This document shows positions 18,640 to 27,543 of a stretch of 64,000 bases of DNA, piece by piece. The stretch is from assembly GCA_036703275.1 (NCBI GenBank), contig DATNPK010000076.1, positions 62,001-126,000 of the forward strand. Direction: 5' to 3'. A program made the position numbers and the translations under genes. Within the stretch, counting starts at the first letter, position 1, and the number at the start of each line of letters is the position of its first letter. The notes under the pieces were generated by a model. It made no database searches and was not told the DNA's origin. It saw nothing but the letters and a program-made list of their open reading frames with translations. Source of the DNA: Coleofasciculaceae cyanobacterium (GTDB lineage: Bacteria; Cyanobacteriota; Cyanobacteriia; Cyanobacteriales; Xenococcaceae).

Positions 18640-19090
18640 CTTCAGCTAACTTCGCGACCTAAGGAGGACGCGATATGCCCTAAAGGACTAACTTCGTGTC
18701 GCGGAGCGGTATGCTAAAGCACTAGCTTCGCGTCGTCCTTTAGGACGTAAGGAGGACGCGATATGCGGAGCGGTATCCTTTAGGACGTAAGGAGCTAATC
18801 CTTTAGGGCTAATCCTTTAGGGCTAATGCTTTAGGATACGAAGTTAAGGCGCGTTTTATGTAAGAAGCTTCCTACACAAAAGCCGCCGTTAGTCCTTTAG
18901 GGCACTCGCGCTGTTGAGCTTTTCAAGAGGAGTCCTGTTATTGAGCTTTAAATATATTTCAATTTGTTGTCAGAGCAAGGCTAATTTCTGAAAAAAGAGG
19001 GGCTAAAATATATAGCAATTTTTGTCCTAGACGACGCGCAGCTAGTCTATTACGGATACCGCTCCGCGACGCGAAGCTAGTCCTTTAGGG
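18640..19090. repeat. Dense field of short GC-rich repeats before cas3
   Basis: Units such as TCCTTTAGGACGTAAGGAG, GGACGCGATATGC, CGGAGCGGTAT, CTTCGCGTCG and GCTAATCCTTTAGG recur many times, some in tandem (GCTAATCCTTTAGG three times at about 18795-18835) and some in inverted order again at 19055-19090. No ORF with coding character was found. It separates the decayed pseudogenes from the CRISPR-Cas operon. Confidence 0.75.
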
Positions 19091-19298
19091 CATATAAACG
19101 TATAATGCGTGAGGGGTTAATGCTGAATATTGAAGCAGAGCCAGGAATGAGGCTGAAAAAAACTAGAGCGATGAAAACAGAGAAACAAATGCTTCAATCA
19201 AGTGTTATTAACCGCCAACGCAGAGGGAACGCAAGAAGAGGAAAGTTTTAATTTGTTTTGACGGTTTATTTATACGTGCAGTATTCTGTGTTGAAGTT

Positions 19299-21512
19299 AT
19301 GCCTTTTTGCGCCCATACTCCTCCTAAAGATAGTAAAAATTGGCATTCTCTCAAATGTCACTTATCGAAAGTAGCTAAAATAGCCGAGATTTTTGGTGAT
19401 AAATTTAATGCAGGAAAGTTAGCTTATCATGCTGGACTATGGCATGATCTGGGTAAGTATAATTCAGAGTTTCAGAAATATTTAGAACAGTGTCATCAAG
19501 CTTCAGAAACTAATAATTCCGAACCTAAAATTCGTATTCCTCATGCTATTTATGGTGCAAAACTCGCTGCGGAAAAATTTCAACCGATTGCACCATTAAT
19601 CTATGGGCATCATGGTGGTTTACCAGAAATGCAGTATATGCGCGATCGCCTAGCTGAAATTAAAATTGAAACATACCAGCAGATTCTAGCTAATGCGAGA
19701 TCGCAATCATTAAATTTAGATATCTCACCAGAAATAAATCAGCAATTGATGAGTCTGGTAGAAGATCCTCTTGGTTATGAATTATTGTTGAGAATTTTAT
19801 TTTCTTGTTTAGTCGATGCCGACTATCTTGATACAGAGAGTCATTTCGATCCAGAAAATACAGCCATCAGAGAAACAAACAAAAATCGAGAAGATCTAAA
19901 AATTTCTTGCTTGTGGCAAACATTAAAGAAATCCCAAGAGGAATTATTAGCTAGTACTGTAAATACGAAAGTCAATCAAGTGCGATCACAAGTCTATCAA
20001 GCTTGTCTCGATGCTGGACAATTAGAACCAGGAATATTCCGTCTAGCCGTACCTACAGGTGGAGGTAAAACCCGCAGTGGACTATCATTTGCTCTAGCCC
20101 ATGCAAAAAAATATAATCTTGAACGCGTAATTGTAACCGTACCTTACACCAGTATTATCGAGCAAACAGTAGAAGTATATCGCAATATTTTTGGGCAAGA
20201 TGCAGTTTTAGAACATCATAGTGCAGTACAACCCGAAAAAAGTAATGAATCAGATGCACGACCTCGCCAAGCTATAGCAAGACTGGCAACTCAAAACTGG
20301 GATGCACCTTTAATTGTGACTACTACAGTTCAGTTATTGGAAAGCTTATTTGCCAATCGTACTAGTCGATGCCGTAAGTTACATAACATCGTTAATAGCA
20401 TTATTATTCTCGATGAAGTCCAGACTCTACCCGTCTTCTTACTCGAGCCAATTTTAAGTGTCTTGAAAGAATTGTGCGATCGCTATCGTGTCAGTATTGT
20501 TTTGTGTACGGCAACTCAACCAGCATTTGAAGGCAATAGTCCATATTTAAAAGGATTTCCATCTGGAAGCGTCAGAGATATTATTCCGGATGAATTAGCT
20601 AAACAGCATTTTTCAACTTTAAGTCGTGTTAATTATCAAATTCCTGAGATAGCTTGGAGTTGGCAAGATTTAGTACAAGACTTAGAAAAGCGTGAAGCAT
20701 CGCAAGCACTAATTGTTTTGAATACTCGCAAAAATGCTTTAGATGTTTTAGATGCGATCAAGTCTACAGAAGAAGATAGTCTATATCACCTGTCTACTTT
20801 ACTATGCGGTCAACATCGAAGAGAAGTTTTACAACCTGTACGAGAACGCTTGAAAAATAATCAGCCTTGTATTCTAGTTTCTACTCAGGTAGTTGAAGCG
20901 GGAGTAGATTTAGATTTCCCCTTAGTTTATCGTGCGATCGCGCCGTTAGATCGAATTGTACAAGCAGCAGGAAGATGTAATCGGGAAGGGAAATTAGAGA
21001 AGGGAAATGTTATTGTGTTTCAGCCAGAAGAAGGCAAAGTTCCCCCAGGAGAATATCGTAAAGCAGTAGATGAAACTATACGATTACTGAAACGAGAGAA
21101 TTTAAATTGGGACGATCCGAGTATTTTTGCTGAATATTTTCAAAGTCTTTATCAAGGTTTAGAAACTGATTCTAAGGAAATTCAGAAATATCGCACATCT
21201 TTTGATTATCCAGAAGTAGCAGCCAAATTTAAGTTAATTCCAGACGATACCAATCCCGTTGCGATCGCTTATGACGATCTCGCTAATGAAATTATTCAAC
21301 GTATCAAAAAACGAGGATTGAAATCTGGAGATTTAAAAGCACTACAGCCTTATTTAGTAAATCTTCGCAGCAGAGAGTTTAAACAAACAGAAGAATTAAG
21401 AGAACAAATTGCTGCGGGTATTTGGGTGTGGAATGGAAACTATGACTTTATAAGGGGAATCGCGATTGGTGACCAAGCAATCGCTTACGATCCAGCCGAT
21501 TTAATCTTTTAG
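19299..21512 (+). CDS. cas3: CRISPR-associated nuclease/helicase Cas3 (type I-C)
   Basis: A 737-residue fused HD nuclease and superfamily 2 helicase that unwinds and degrades target DNA recruited by Cascade. The HD domain (about 1-200) carries HDLGKYNSEF and YGHHGGLPE. The helicase has Walker A VPTGGGKTRSGLSF, motif II ILDEVQTLP, motif III LCTATQPAF and motif VI QAAGRCNREGK. It opens the operon, and the ATG at 19299 leads directly into the HD region. A dead copy of its last 25 codons lies just downstream. Confidence 0.96.
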   Translation: MPFCAHTPPKDSKNWHSLKCHLSKVAKIAEIFGDKFNAGKLAYHAGLWHDLGKYNSEFQKYLEQCHQASETNNSEPKIRIPHAIYGAKLAAEKFQPIAPLIYGHHGGLPEMQYMRDRLAEIKIETYQQILANARSQSLNLDISPEINQQLMSLVEDPLGYELLLRILFSCLVDADYLDTESHFDPENTAIRETNKNREDLKISCLWQTLKKSQEELLASTVNTKVNQVRSQVYQACLDAGQLEPGIFRLAVPTGGGKTRSGLSFALAHAKKYNLERVIVTVPYTSIIEQTVEVYRNIFGQDAVLEHHSAVQPEKSNESDARPRQAIARLATQNWDAPLIVTTTVQLLESLFANRTSRCRKLHNIVNSIIILDEVQTLPVFLLEPILSVLKELCDRYRVSIVLCTATQPAFEGNSPYLKGFPSGSVRDIIPDELAKQHFSTLSRVNYQIPEIAWSWQDLVQDLEKREASQALIVLNTRKNALDVLDAIKSTEEDSLYHLSTLLCGQHRREVLQPVRERLKNNQPCILVSTQVVEAGVDLDFPLVYRAIAPLDRIVQAAGRCNREGKLEKGNVIVFQPEEGKVPPGEYRKAVDETIRLLKRENLNWDDPSIFAEYFQSLYQGLETDSKEIQKYRTSFDYPEVAAKFKLIPDDTNPVAIAYDDLANEIIQRIKKRGLKSGDLKALQPYLVNLRSREFKQTEELREQIAAGIWVWNGNYDFIRGIAIGDQAIAYDPADLIF

Positions 21513-21580
21513 ATTTTTATTGGTCTCAAAATCAGTCTTAACTTGGGCTTTTTTTGACAAGATTATGGAAGAAAAAGATT

Positions 21581-21653
21581 TGGAATGGGAACTATAACTT
21601 TAAAGGGAATTCCAATCGGCGACAAAGCTATTGTCTACGATCCAGCCGATTGA
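21581..21653 (+). pseudogene. Diverged duplicate of the cas3 3' end
   Basis: Bases 21581-21653 repeat the last codons of cas3 (21429-21506) with about one quarter of bases changed. WNGNYNF, then after a one-base slip GIPIGDKAIVYDPAD and a TGA, correspond to WNGNYDF...GIAIGDQAIAYDPAD of the intact gene. It encodes nothing useful and lies in the cas3-cas5 gap. Confidence 0.85.
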
Positions 21654-21681
21654 ATTTTCTGAACAAAGGAGTAAATAAATA

Positions 21682-22362
21682 ATGACAACAAATCCACCTT
21701 TAGCAGTTAAAGTCTGGAGTGATTTTGCTTGCTTTACGCGTCCAGAATTCTGTGCTGAAAGGGTTAGCTATGAAGTAATAACGCCAAGTGCTGCCCGTGG
21801 TGTTTTAGAGGCAATTTTTTGGAAACCTGAATTTGCTTGGAAAATACGAGAAATACAAGTACTTAAGCCAATTCATCACTTTTCTATCTTTCGTAATGAA
21901 ATAAATAATTGGCAAAGCGATCGCTCGGCTAAAGATGCAGAATACCGCTATTTCGCCGATGACGATCGCGCCCAACGGCATACTTTAGGATTGAGGGATA
22001 TAGCTTACATCATCAAAGCAGATATCCAGCTTAAACCTCATGCTAATGCCAATCCTGCCAAATATCGCGACCAATTTCGTCGTCGAGTCAAGAAAGGGCA
22101 ATGCCATCATCAACCCTATTTAGGAACTCGTGAATTTAGTGCCTTTTTTGGTGTACCAGAGTCGGAAGATAAACCGATCGATTGCAGTGATGAATTGGGT
22201 TTAATGCTTTTAGATGTAGATTTTATAACCGATACAGTAGGGTCAACTATAGAGTATTTTACTCATGATGAAATGGGTGGAAAAGTTACCAAAGGAAAAG
22301 CACAGCCGAAGTTTTTTCGGGCGCGTTTGGAAAATGGCGTTTTACGAGTACCCGAATCATGA
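21682..22362 (+). CDS. cas5c: Cas5c (Cas5d), crRNA-processing Cascade subunit
   Basis: This 226-residue type I-C Cas5, in place of Cas6, cleaves pre-crRNA and binds the 5' handle. The N-terminal Cas5 motif SDFACFTRPEFCAERVSYEV and TPSAARGVLEAIFW are present, as is KKGQCHHQPYLGTREFSAFF, where Lys and His of the proposed catalytic set lie. A good ribosome site (AAAGGAG) precedes the ATG. Its stop overlaps the start of cas8c by four bases (ATGA), showing translational coupling. Confidence 0.95.
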   Translation: MTTNPPLAVKVWSDFACFTRPEFCAERVSYEVITPSAARGVLEAIFWKPEFAWKIREIQVLKPIHHFSIFRNEINNWQSDRSAKDAEYRYFADDDRAQRHTLGLRDIAYIIKADIQLKPHANANPAKYRDQFRRRVKKGQCHHQPYLGTREFSAFFGVPESEDKPIDCSDELGLMLLDVDFITDTVGSTIEYFTHDEMGGKVTKGKAQPKFFRARLENGVLRVPES

Positions 22363-24083
22363 TTCTTACTAGATTATACGAATATGCCGAGAATCGCATG
22401 AGTTTACCACCTGCGATGTACGGCGAAACTAAGGTAGCATGGCACATTATTTTATCTTCTGATGGTGTATTTGAAGGATTTGTTTGCTTGAAATCCAAAG
22501 AAGCTAAACGAGGAACACCAATGACAGCACCACATATCGGTCGTTCATCTGGTGTAAAACCCAAATTACTCGCAGATACAGGAGAATATGTTCTCGGTAT
22601 TGCCAAAGAAACATCGAAACCAGAAAGAGTTAAAGAGTGTCACGAACAATTCAAAACTCTTGTTCAACAATGCGCCGACGAAACACAAGAATCTACAGTA
22701 ACAGCGATCGCACTTTTTCTTAATTCACCAGAACTAGATAAAGCCAAATCTCAACTACCAAAAGATTTCGATCCTAGTGAAATAGTAACTTTTCGAGTTG
22801 ATAGCGTGATTCCAGCAGACGCTAAATATAAATTCCATCGCGTTGAAGAATTTTGGGCAAAATATACTTCTGGAGAAACTACTGAAAGTACAGATAACAG
22901 TAATCCAGTAATGACTTGTCTGATTACAGGTAAAGTTACTTCTGTAGAAAAACGATTGCCTTTTCTAATTAAAGGCATATTCGGCGGACAACCATCAGGT
23001 ACAGCGTTGGTTTCTGCTAATTCTTCTTCATTTATGTCTTATGGATTGCAAAACTCTCTGACTTCACCAATTTCCAGAGATGCTGCTGAGAAATTTGCTA
23101 AAGCGTTGAATTGTCTAATTTCCAATAAACAAGATCGATCGTGTATTTATATAGGTTCGACTGTCTATGTATTTTGGACGAGGAAAGAAACAGAATCTAA
23201 TTTTATTCAATTTCTAGATAAACCCGCTCCACAAGCGGTTGCCAACCTATTACAATCTCCATTGACTGCCAAACAAGCATCAAGCTTGGATGAAAACAAA
23301 TTTTACGGATTGTCTTTAACTGCTAATAATGCCCGTGCAGTTGTCAGGGATTGGTTAGAAACCACCGTTTCTAATGTCGAAGATAATCTCAAACTCTGGT
23401 TTCAAAAACAAAGAATAGTTGATGCCTATGGCGGAGAACATCGGCCTCTCGGTGCTTACACTCTAGCAGCCAGTGTATATCGAGATGCAGCTAAAGAAAT
23501 GCAGCCAAAAATACCAACTGCTTTAATTCGGAGTGCTTTGCATGGCGATCTCTTGCCTTATGACTTACTCAATAAGCTGGTGCGACGCAATCGGGTAGAG
23601 ATGGAAATTACTTACCCTCGCGCCATTTTAACTAAATTAATTTTCTCTAGCGACGTAAAAACCCAAACCATGATGACCGATATGGAACAGTTAAATCTCA
23701 ATCCCAATCTAGAAGGTGGCGATCGCGCTGCTTACTATTGTGGACGCTTATTAGCCGTTTTAGAAGCGATTCAAAGAAAAGCCATTGGTTCAGTTAATAC
23801 TTCTCTAACCGATCGCTATTATGGCGCAGCATCTAGTACACCCGCCAATGCCTTTCCTTCTTTAATGCGTGGTGCGCGATCGCATTTAGCCAAGCTACGA
23901 AAACAAACACCTGGTACTTGTAACGCTCTAGAAGAAAGATTAGAAGAGATTACTGTCAATCTGTCCACCTTTCCTAAAACTCTTAATTTGCAACAACAAG
24001 GCTTGTTTGCTTTGGGTTACTACCATCAAAGGGGAAGCGCTCGGGCTGCTGCAAAAGCTAGTCAGAACAGTCAACTCACCTAA
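22359..24083 (+). CDS. cas8c: Cas8c/Csd1, large Cascade subunit
   Basis: The 574-residue Csd1 protein is the large subunit of the type I-C effector, expected to recognise the PAM; in I-C systems an internal start in this gene also makes the small subunit Cas11c. Family features are the N-terminal LYEYAENRMSLPPAMYGETK, CLITGKVTSVEKRLPFLIKG, LVSANSSSFMSYG, and the C-terminal helical part with YYCGRLLAVLEAIQRKA and ALGYYHQRG. It begins inside the cas5 stop codon. Confidence 0.95.
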   Translation: MILTRLYEYAENRMSLPPAMYGETKVAWHIILSSDGVFEGFVCLKSKEAKRGTPMTAPHIGRSSGVKPKLLADTGEYVLGIAKETSKPERVKECHEQFKTLVQQCADETQESTVTAIALFLNSPELDKAKSQLPKDFDPSEIVTFRVDSVIPADAKYKFHRVEEFWAKYTSGETTESTDNSNPVMTCLITGKVTSVEKRLPFLIKGIFGGQPSGTALVSANSSSFMSYGLQNSLTSPISRDAAEKFAKALNCLISNKQDRSCIYIGSTVYVFWTRKETESNFIQFLDKPAPQAVANLLQSPLTAKQASSLDENKFYGLSLTANNARAVVRDWLETTVSNVEDNLKLWFQKQRIVDAYGGEHRPLGAYTLAASVYRDAAKEMQPKIPTALIRSALHGDLLPYDLLNKLVRRNRVEMEITYPRAILTKLIFSSDVKTQTMMTDMEQLNLNPNLEGGDRAAYYCGRLLAVLEAIQRKAIGSVNTSLTDRYYGAASSTPANAFPSLMRGARSHLAKLRKQTPGTCNALEERLEEITVNLSTFPKTLNLQQQGLFALGYYHQRGSARAAAKASQNSQLT

Positions 24084-24111
24084 GTAAGGGCAAACGGCGG
24101 TTTGCCCTTAC
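24084..24111. promoter_or_regulatory. Perfect hairpin between cas8c and cas7
   Basis: GTAAGGGCAAAC and GTTTGCCCTTAC form a 12-bp perfect stem with loop GGCG directly after the cas8c stop. There is no T-run, so it may act as an mRNA stabiliser or processing site allowing excess cas7, rather than as a terminator. The word GGGCAAACGGCGGTTTGCCC is also a common dispersed cyanobacterial motif. Confidence 0.5.
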
Positions 24112-24153
24112 AGAAAATATGTTTCCTACAAATATAAACTTAAGGAATTAATT

Positions 24154-25293
24154 ATGACTCATCATCTTAACCCTAACTACCGTCACGATTTTGTTTTATT
24201 GTTTGATGTTATTGATGGTAATCCTAATGGCGATCCAGATGGCGGAAATATGCCCCGCACCGATGCCGAAACTTCTCATGGATTAGTTACAGATGTCTGT
24301 TTAAAGCGTAAAATCCGTAATTACATTGCTACTTATGCCGAATATGAAGCCACAGAAGCAGAAAAGGAACGATTAAAGATTTTTATCGAACATCATGGCG
24401 TACTTAACGATCAAATTCGTCGCGCCTATGTTGCAGAAGGTATTCCTATCGGTAAATCTGCCAAAGAGGTTGTTAAAGAAGATAAAATCATTCCAGCTTT
24501 ACGGGAACTCAAAGTCTTTCTACCAACCGCGTTTAGTTTCGTTGATAATGATGAAGAATCTGGTGAAGTAGATGCCACTTTAGAATATAGTGGCGAATTA
24601 TCTGAAGATGAATTGAAAGATTTTTATGCCCTAGATACAGTTACAGAAGTATTTAACCAAAATAAAGCACTGAGTAAATTTGTCAAAGATTTAGTCAAAA
24701 AAGCGAAAAAACCAGATAAAAATCGTGCTAATGCTGAAAAAGCACAGAAATGGATGTGCGCTAACTTCTATGATATTCGGATGTTTGGCGCAGTTCTTAG
24801 TACAGGTTTAAATGCAGGGCAAGTAAGAGGGGCAATGCAACTTACCTTCGGGCGATCGCTCGATCCAGTTCAACCTCAAGATCTTGCTATTACTAGAGTT
24901 GCGGTAACTGATGCCAAAGATCGTGAAAAATTACAAACCATCGGGCGTAAAACTTTAATTCCTTATGGCTTATATCAATCCCATGGTTTTTATTCTCCTT
25001 GTTTTGCTGCCAAAACAGGCGTTACCGAAGCAGATTTAGCCTTATTTTGGGAATCTTTAATAAAAATGTGGGATATGGATCGCTCTGCCAGTCGAGGCAT
25101 GATGGCACCACAAGGATTGTGTGTATTTAGTCATGAATCTAAACTAGGGAACGCACCAGCACATAAGCTATTTGAACGAGTACAAGTAAATCTACAATCA
25201 GAGGGAACAGTTCCGCGTCAATTTAGTGATTACCAAGTCACAGTAAATGAAGCAGAGTTGCCAGCAGGAGTGCATCTGACAAAATTAATTTAG
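24154..25293 (+). CDS. cas7c: Cas7c/Csd2, Cascade backbone subunit
   Basis: The 379-residue Csd2 protein polymerises along the crRNA spacer to form the I-C Cascade backbone. The characteristic start is RHDFVLLFDVIDGNPNGDPD (RAMP fold, first glycine-rich turn), followed by PRTDAETSHGLVTDVCLKRK. Later come DIRMFGAVLSTGLNAGQVRG and WDMDRSASRGMMAPQGLCVF. It is longer than many homologues (about 280-300) because of an acidic insert (about 130-170). It sits 70 bases after cas8c, behind a hairpin. Confidence 0.95.
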   Translation: MTHHLNPNYRHDFVLLFDVIDGNPNGDPDGGNMPRTDAETSHGLVTDVCLKRKIRNYIATYAEYEATEAEKERLKIFIEHHGVLNDQIRRAYVAEGIPIGKSAKEVVKEDKIIPALRELKVFLPTAFSFVDNDEESGEVDATLEYSGELSEDELKDFYALDTVTEVFNQNKALSKFVKDLVKKAKKPDKNRANAEKAQKWMCANFYDIRMFGAVLSTGLNAGQVRGAMQLTFGRSLDPVQPQDLAITRVAVTDAKDREKLQTIGRKTLIPYGLYQSHGFYSPCFAAKTGVTEADLALFWESLIKMWDMDRSASRGMMAPQGLCVFSHESKLGNAPAHKLFERVQVNLQSEGTVPRQFSDYQVTVNEAELPAGVHLTKLI

Positions 25294-25318
25294 CTGTTAG
25301 CTTAAACTAAAAAGATTT

Positions 25319-25945
25319 ATGTTTACTAATGATGAATATGTAATGCTGAGTGCATTGCAACATTTTGCTTTTTGCCCCAGGCAGTGCGCCCTGATTCATA
25401 TCGAACAAGGTTGGACAGAAAATATCTATACTCTCCGAGGTTTGCGGGTACACGAAACAGTAAACAAACCAGGGGATGAACTCATTGAAGAGGGAATTAG
25501 AGTTGAACGATCACTACCTTTATCTTGTCATAAACTCGGACTTAAAGGAATTGCCGATGTAATCGAGTTTCTACCTGACGGTACACCTTATCCAGTCGAG
25601 TATAAATCTGGTTCGCGTAAAGTTCGCCCTGCTGATAATATCCAGCTTTGCGCCCAAGCATTGTGTTTGGAAGAAATGCTTGATCGCCCTGTCTTAAAAG
25701 GGGCAATTTTTCATCACCAATCCCGCCGCCGACGAGAAGTATTGCTAAATGATCAGTTGCGATCGCTAACAATCCAAACAATTCAACAAACGCGATCGCT
25801 CTTGGCTACAGCCAAATTACCGCCCCCAGTCAGAGATAAACGTTGTGATGATTGCTCTTTGATTGAAACCTGTATGCCTGATGCAGTAAATTACTTCACC
25901 GAATCAGCGCACAAGAATAATCCTTTTAGATTAGATCCTCCCTAG
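25319..25945 (+). CDS. cas4: Cas4, CRISPR adaptation nuclease
   Basis: A 208-residue RecB-like nuclease that trims prespacers and sets PAM orientation with Cas1-Cas2. The first Fe-S cysteine is in QHFAFCPRQCALIH; the nuclease core has EYKSGSRKVRPADNIQLCAQ; the C-terminal cluster CDDCSLIETCMP supplies the remaining cysteines. The order csd2-cas4-cas1-cas2 is standard for type I-C. The 220-base gap that follows is unusually long for this operon and contains a MITE-like element. Confidence 0.94.
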   Translation: MFTNDEYVMLSALQHFAFCPRQCALIHIEQGWTENIYTLRGLRVHETVNKPGDELIEEGIRVERSLPLSCHKLGLKGIADVIEFLPDGTPYPVEYKSGSRKVRPADNIQLCAQALCLEEMLDRPVLKGAIFHHQSRRRREVLLNDQLRSLTIQTIQQTRSLLATAKLPPPVRDKRCDDCSLIETCMPDAVNYFTESAHKNNPFRLDPP

Positions 25946-25951
25946 CGATCC

Positions 25952-26137
25952 TAGGGCTGTTTCCTGTTCGCGTAGAACAGATAGAGAGATAGGGGATTAG
26001 GGAAATATAAGGGTAAATATCCTGAATTAATTCAAAATTTATCAAATATATAGTTTTGGTTGTTCAACGATTTTCCCTACTTCCCCATCCCCCTAAGCTC
26101 CAAAATCGTTAACCTATGGAACTTTGGAACAGCCCTA
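25952..26137. mobile_element. MITE-like element with TA target duplication between cas4 and cas1
   Basis: The terminal inverted repeats GGGCTGTTTCC (from 25954) and GGAACAGCCC (to 26135) are each bordered by TA, as expected for IS630/Tc1-mariner insertions. Inside, AGGGGATTAGGGAAA and TTTCCCTACTTCCCC form a further inverted pair. At about 182 bp and with no coding potential, it fits a non-autonomous miniature element. Confidence 0.65.
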
Positions 26138-26166
26138 CCCTACCTTACTAAAGGGGAAATTGAATT

Positions 26167-27201
26167 ATGAAACAAATTCTTAATACGCTCTACGTCCAAA
26201 CTCAAGGTTCTTATTTACGTTTAGATCATGAAACCCTCAAACTAGAAATAGAAAAACAACTCAAATTTCAAATTCCCTTACATCATCTTGGTGGTATCGT
26301 CGCTTTTGGTAATGTATTGCTGAGTCCATTTTTGATTCACAAGTGTGCTGAAGATGGCAGAAGTTTGATTTGGTTAACTGAATATGGACGATTTAAAGCG
26401 CGACTGACAGGTTCGACTACAGGAAATGTTTTGCTGAGAAGATGCCAACATCAAGGAATCGATTCTGCCGAACAAACTTTAGCGATCGCCCGATACATAG
26501 TAGCAGGAAAGTTACAAAATGCACGCTCGGTAGTCATGCGGGCAGCAAGAGAAGCAAAAAACTCGAAAGATAAAGAAATTCTGCTAAAAACTGTTCAAAT
26601 TCAGGCCGATTCAATTATAAATACAGAAACAGTTTCAGATTTAGACAAACTTAGGGGAATTGAAGGTTATGCAGCTAAAGCTTATTTTGGCAGTTTTACC
26701 TCAATGATTCGTCAAAATAGAGAAGCATTCGCCCTGACAGAAAGAAGCAAAAATCCACCTCGCGATCCAATTAATGCTTTATTATCTTTTGTTTACACAT
26801 TACTTACTAATGAATGTGTTTCCGCCTGCGAAAGCGTTGGACTCGATCCGCAAATGGGCTTTTTGCACGCCCTACGCCCAGGTAAACCATCTCTAGCACT
26901 AGATTTAATGGAAGAATTGCGATCGCCTCTGGCAGATCGTCTGGTTTTAACCTTAATCAATCGGGGACAAATTAAACCAGACGATTTCACTGAACGTCCG
27001 GGGGGTACAATTTATCTTTCTGAAGACGCTAGAAAAGCAATTCTCACAGAATATCAAAAACGAAAACAAGAAGAAGTAACTCATTCGTTTATTGGTTCTA
27101 AAATTCCTCTGGGTTTAGTTTCTCATGTACAGGCGCGGTTGCTGGCAAGGCATTTACGAGGAGATGTACCGAGTTATCAACCTTTTATTTTGCGAGGTTA
27201 A
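26167..27201 (+). CDS. cas1: Cas1 integrase (type I-C)
   Basis: A 344-residue metal-dependent integrase that inserts new spacers with Cas2. The catalytic Glu lies in LRGIEGYAAKAYFGSF, the His in VGLDPQMGFLHALRPGKPSL, and the acidic residues in LALDLMEELRSPLADRLVL. The N-terminal beta domain begins NTLYVQTQGSYLRLDHETL. Its ribosome site AAAGGGGAAA lies just beyond the MITE-like element, so expression may depend on transcription crossing or starting in that element. Confidence 0.96.
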   Translation: MKQILNTLYVQTQGSYLRLDHETLKLEIEKQLKFQIPLHHLGGIVAFGNVLLSPFLIHKCAEDGRSLIWLTEYGRFKARLTGSTTGNVLLRRCQHQGIDSAEQTLAIARYIVAGKLQNARSVVMRAAREAKNSKDKEILLKTVQIQADSIINTETVSDLDKLRGIEGYAAKAYFGSFTSMIRQNREAFALTERSKNPPRDPINALLSFVYTLLTNECVSACESVGLDPQMGFLHALRPGKPSLALDLMEELRSPLADRLVLTLINRGQIKPDDFTERPGGTIYLSEDARKAILTEYQKRKQEEVTHSFIGSKIPLGLVSHVQARLLARHLRGDVPSYQPFILRG

Positions 27202-27205
27202 TTTT

Positions 27206-27496
27206 ATGGATATTCTAGTAACTTATGATGTGAATACGGAAACCACGGAAGGACGCAAACGCTTGCGTCAAGTGGCTACTGTTTGTAAAAATTACGGTCA
27301 GCGCGTTCAATATTCTGTGTTTGAATGTCGTGTAAATGAGATGCAGTATGAGATTTTTCAAGCTCAATTGATCAAAATTATTGATAAGCAGACGGATAGT
27401 ATTCGGTTTTATCGTTTGTTTTCCCCGCGAGAAAAGTATGTAGAATCTTTTGGCGTTGATAAGTATACTGATTTTGACAAGCCTTTGATTCTGTGA
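27206..27496 (+). CDS. cas2: Cas2 (type I-C)
   Basis: A 96-residue ferredoxin-fold partner of Cas1. The start ATG at 27206, four bases after the cas1 stop, gives MDILVTYDVNTETTEGRKRL, the canonical beta-1 strand with the conserved Asp; YSVFECRVNEMQYE and IRFYRLFSPREK follow. A longer in-frame opening upstream lies inside cas1 and is not used here. Confidence 0.96.
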   Translation: MDILVTYDVNTETTEGRKRLRQVATVCKNYGQRVQYSVFECRVNEMQYEIFQAQLIKIIDKQTDSIRFYRLFSPREKYVESFGVDKYTDFDKPLIL

Positions 27497-27503
27497 TTTT
27501 CTC

Positions 27504-27543
27504 GCGAACCTATAGCGGAGGATATTTTCCGCTATAGGTTCGC
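27504..27543 (+). terminator. Strong hairpin just after cas2
   Basis: GCGAACCTATAGCGGA (27504-27519) pairs perfectly with TCCGCTATAGGTTCGC (27528-27543), 16 bp with an 8-base loop, eight bases after the cas2 stop. There is no T-run after it. It could end the cas transcript or separate it from the array leader. Confidence 0.55.

Noticed and set aside
27125-27205. Upstream in-frame extension of cas2
   Set aside because: It overlaps the cas1 coding end; the ATG at 27206 gives the canonical Cas2 length and first beta strand.
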